The position numbers and the translations under genes are program-made. Under the pieces are notes generated by a model. That model did no database searches and was not told where the DNA came from. It saw only the letters and a program-made list of their open reading frames with translations. Shown here piece by piece: positions 63,628 through 64,000 of a DNA stretch of 64,000 nt. This DNA is from Micromonospora sp. U21 (lineage in GTDB: Bacteria; Actinomycetota; Actinomycetes; Mycobacteriales; Micromonosporaceae), in assembly GCF_018070045.1 (NCBI RefSeq), contig NZ_JAGPYK010000012.1, positions 62,001 through 126,000 on the forward strand, read 5' to 3'. How positions within the stretch are numbered: the stretch's first letter is position 1; every line of letters starts with the position of its first letter.

Positions 63628-64000
63628 TTGTCCACGACAGACAAAGAACTGCGGGTCGGCATGGTCGGCTACGCGTTCATGGGCGCCGCGCACTCGCAGG
63701 CGTGGCGCACCGTGAACCGCGTGTACGACCTGCCGGCGCGGGCCCGGATGGCGCTGATCTGCGGCCGGGACACCGGAAAGGTGGCGGACGCCGCCGACCG
63801 GCTCGGTTGGGACGCGTACACCACCGACTGGCGTGACCTGATCAGCCGGGACGACATCGACGTGGTCGACATCTGCACCCCGGGTGACAGTCACGCCGAG
63901 ATCGCCCTCGCCGCGTTGGCCGCCGGCAAGCACGTGCTGTGCGAGAAGCCGTTGGCCAACACGGTGGCCGAGGCGCGGGCGATGACCGCCGCGGCGGAGA
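63628..64000 (+). CDS. Gfo/Idh/MocA family oxidoreductase (partial, cut by window end)
   Basis: First 124 residues only. From TTG 63628 (GGGGGGAGACCC upstream) the frame reads (M)STTDKELRVGMVGYAFMGAAHSQAW, an NAD(P)-binding Rossmann start, then VVDICTPGDSHAEIALAALAAGKHV and the family motif CEKPLA. The family includes inositol, glucose-fructose and other sugar dehydrogenases; with the ABC genes it suggests a sugar or polyol catabolic operon. An in-frame ATG at 63661 would skip the Rossmann strand, so TTG is preferred. Confidence 0.88.
   Translation, partial: MSTTDKELRVGMVGYAFMGAAHSQAWRTVNRVYDLPARARMALICGRDTGKVADAADRLGWDAYTTDWRDLISRDDIDVVDICTPGDSHAEIALAALAAGKHVLCEKPLANTVAEARAMTAAAE

Overview
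The window is a high-GC (roughly 70-75% by eye) actinobacterial chromosome segment, most likely Micromonospora or a close relative in the Micromonosporaceae. The basis is codon use, frequent GTG/TTG starts, stop-start overlaps of the ATGA/GTGA kind, and gene order. From memory, the order hemW - hrcA - dnaJ2 - rsmE - phoH - ybeY - corC-like - CDA-like - era - recO - uppS - smtB/zur - glyS - dgt - dnaG matches the Mycobacterium tuberculosis Rv2388c-to-Rv2343c block, with insertions. No rRNA, tRNA, CRISPR array, transposase or phage gene was seen.

Layout. 1-12.4 kb: housekeeping core with a CIRCE-controlled hrcA-dnaJ2 pair and the phoH-ybeY-corC-CDA-like-era overlap operon. 12.5-20.1 kb: a membrane acyltransferase, an adhesin-like lipoprotein, recO-uppS, a pirin, 6-phosphogluconate dehydrogenase and small unknown genes. 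19.3-23.4 kb: a thiamine-related locus with a TPP riboswitch upstream of ykoE-ykoD-ykoC ECF transporter genes, plus a remnant of a thiamine-binding-protein gene downstream. 23.5-29.5 kb: accessory metabolism (alpha/beta hydrolase, AAC(3)-like acetyltransferase, SIS protein, long acyl-CoA dehydrogenase). 29.8-33.4 kb: zinc homeostasis (smtB-zur pair and znuACB with a Zur-box-like palindrome). 33.4-38.2 kb: glyS, a DUF559/AbiEi-like protein and dusB. 38.3-44.6 kb: secreted C39-like peptidase, GH20 hexosaminidase and pyruvate phosphate dikinase, whose frame runs on over an antisense roadblock gene. 44.9-50.1 kb: VOC protein, dgt, an iron-box-controlled siderophore-interacting protein, and dnaG. 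50.2-57.2 kb: a TAXI-TRAP transporter and an ABC-2 exporter set. 57.2-64 kb: a BrkB-family protein and a sugar catabolic locus (ROK regulator, ABC ATPase, permease, binding protein, Gfo/Idh oxidoreductase cut by the window end).

Regulatory architecture is the most informative layer. At least twelve genes have a TAnnnT -10 hexamer placed 6-7 nt before the start codon, which predicts leaderless transcripts. Two of these -10 boxes lie at the edge of a dispersed roughly 57-bp GGGCCC-rich intergenic element found three times. Long perfect hairpins lie between convergent genes, and a second type of short repeat carries a Shine-Dalgarno-like sequence at gene junctions. No wholly new multi-gene system was recognised; the unusual items are the repeats, the decayed thiamine gene, the PPDK/roadblock overlap and several proteins of unknown function.
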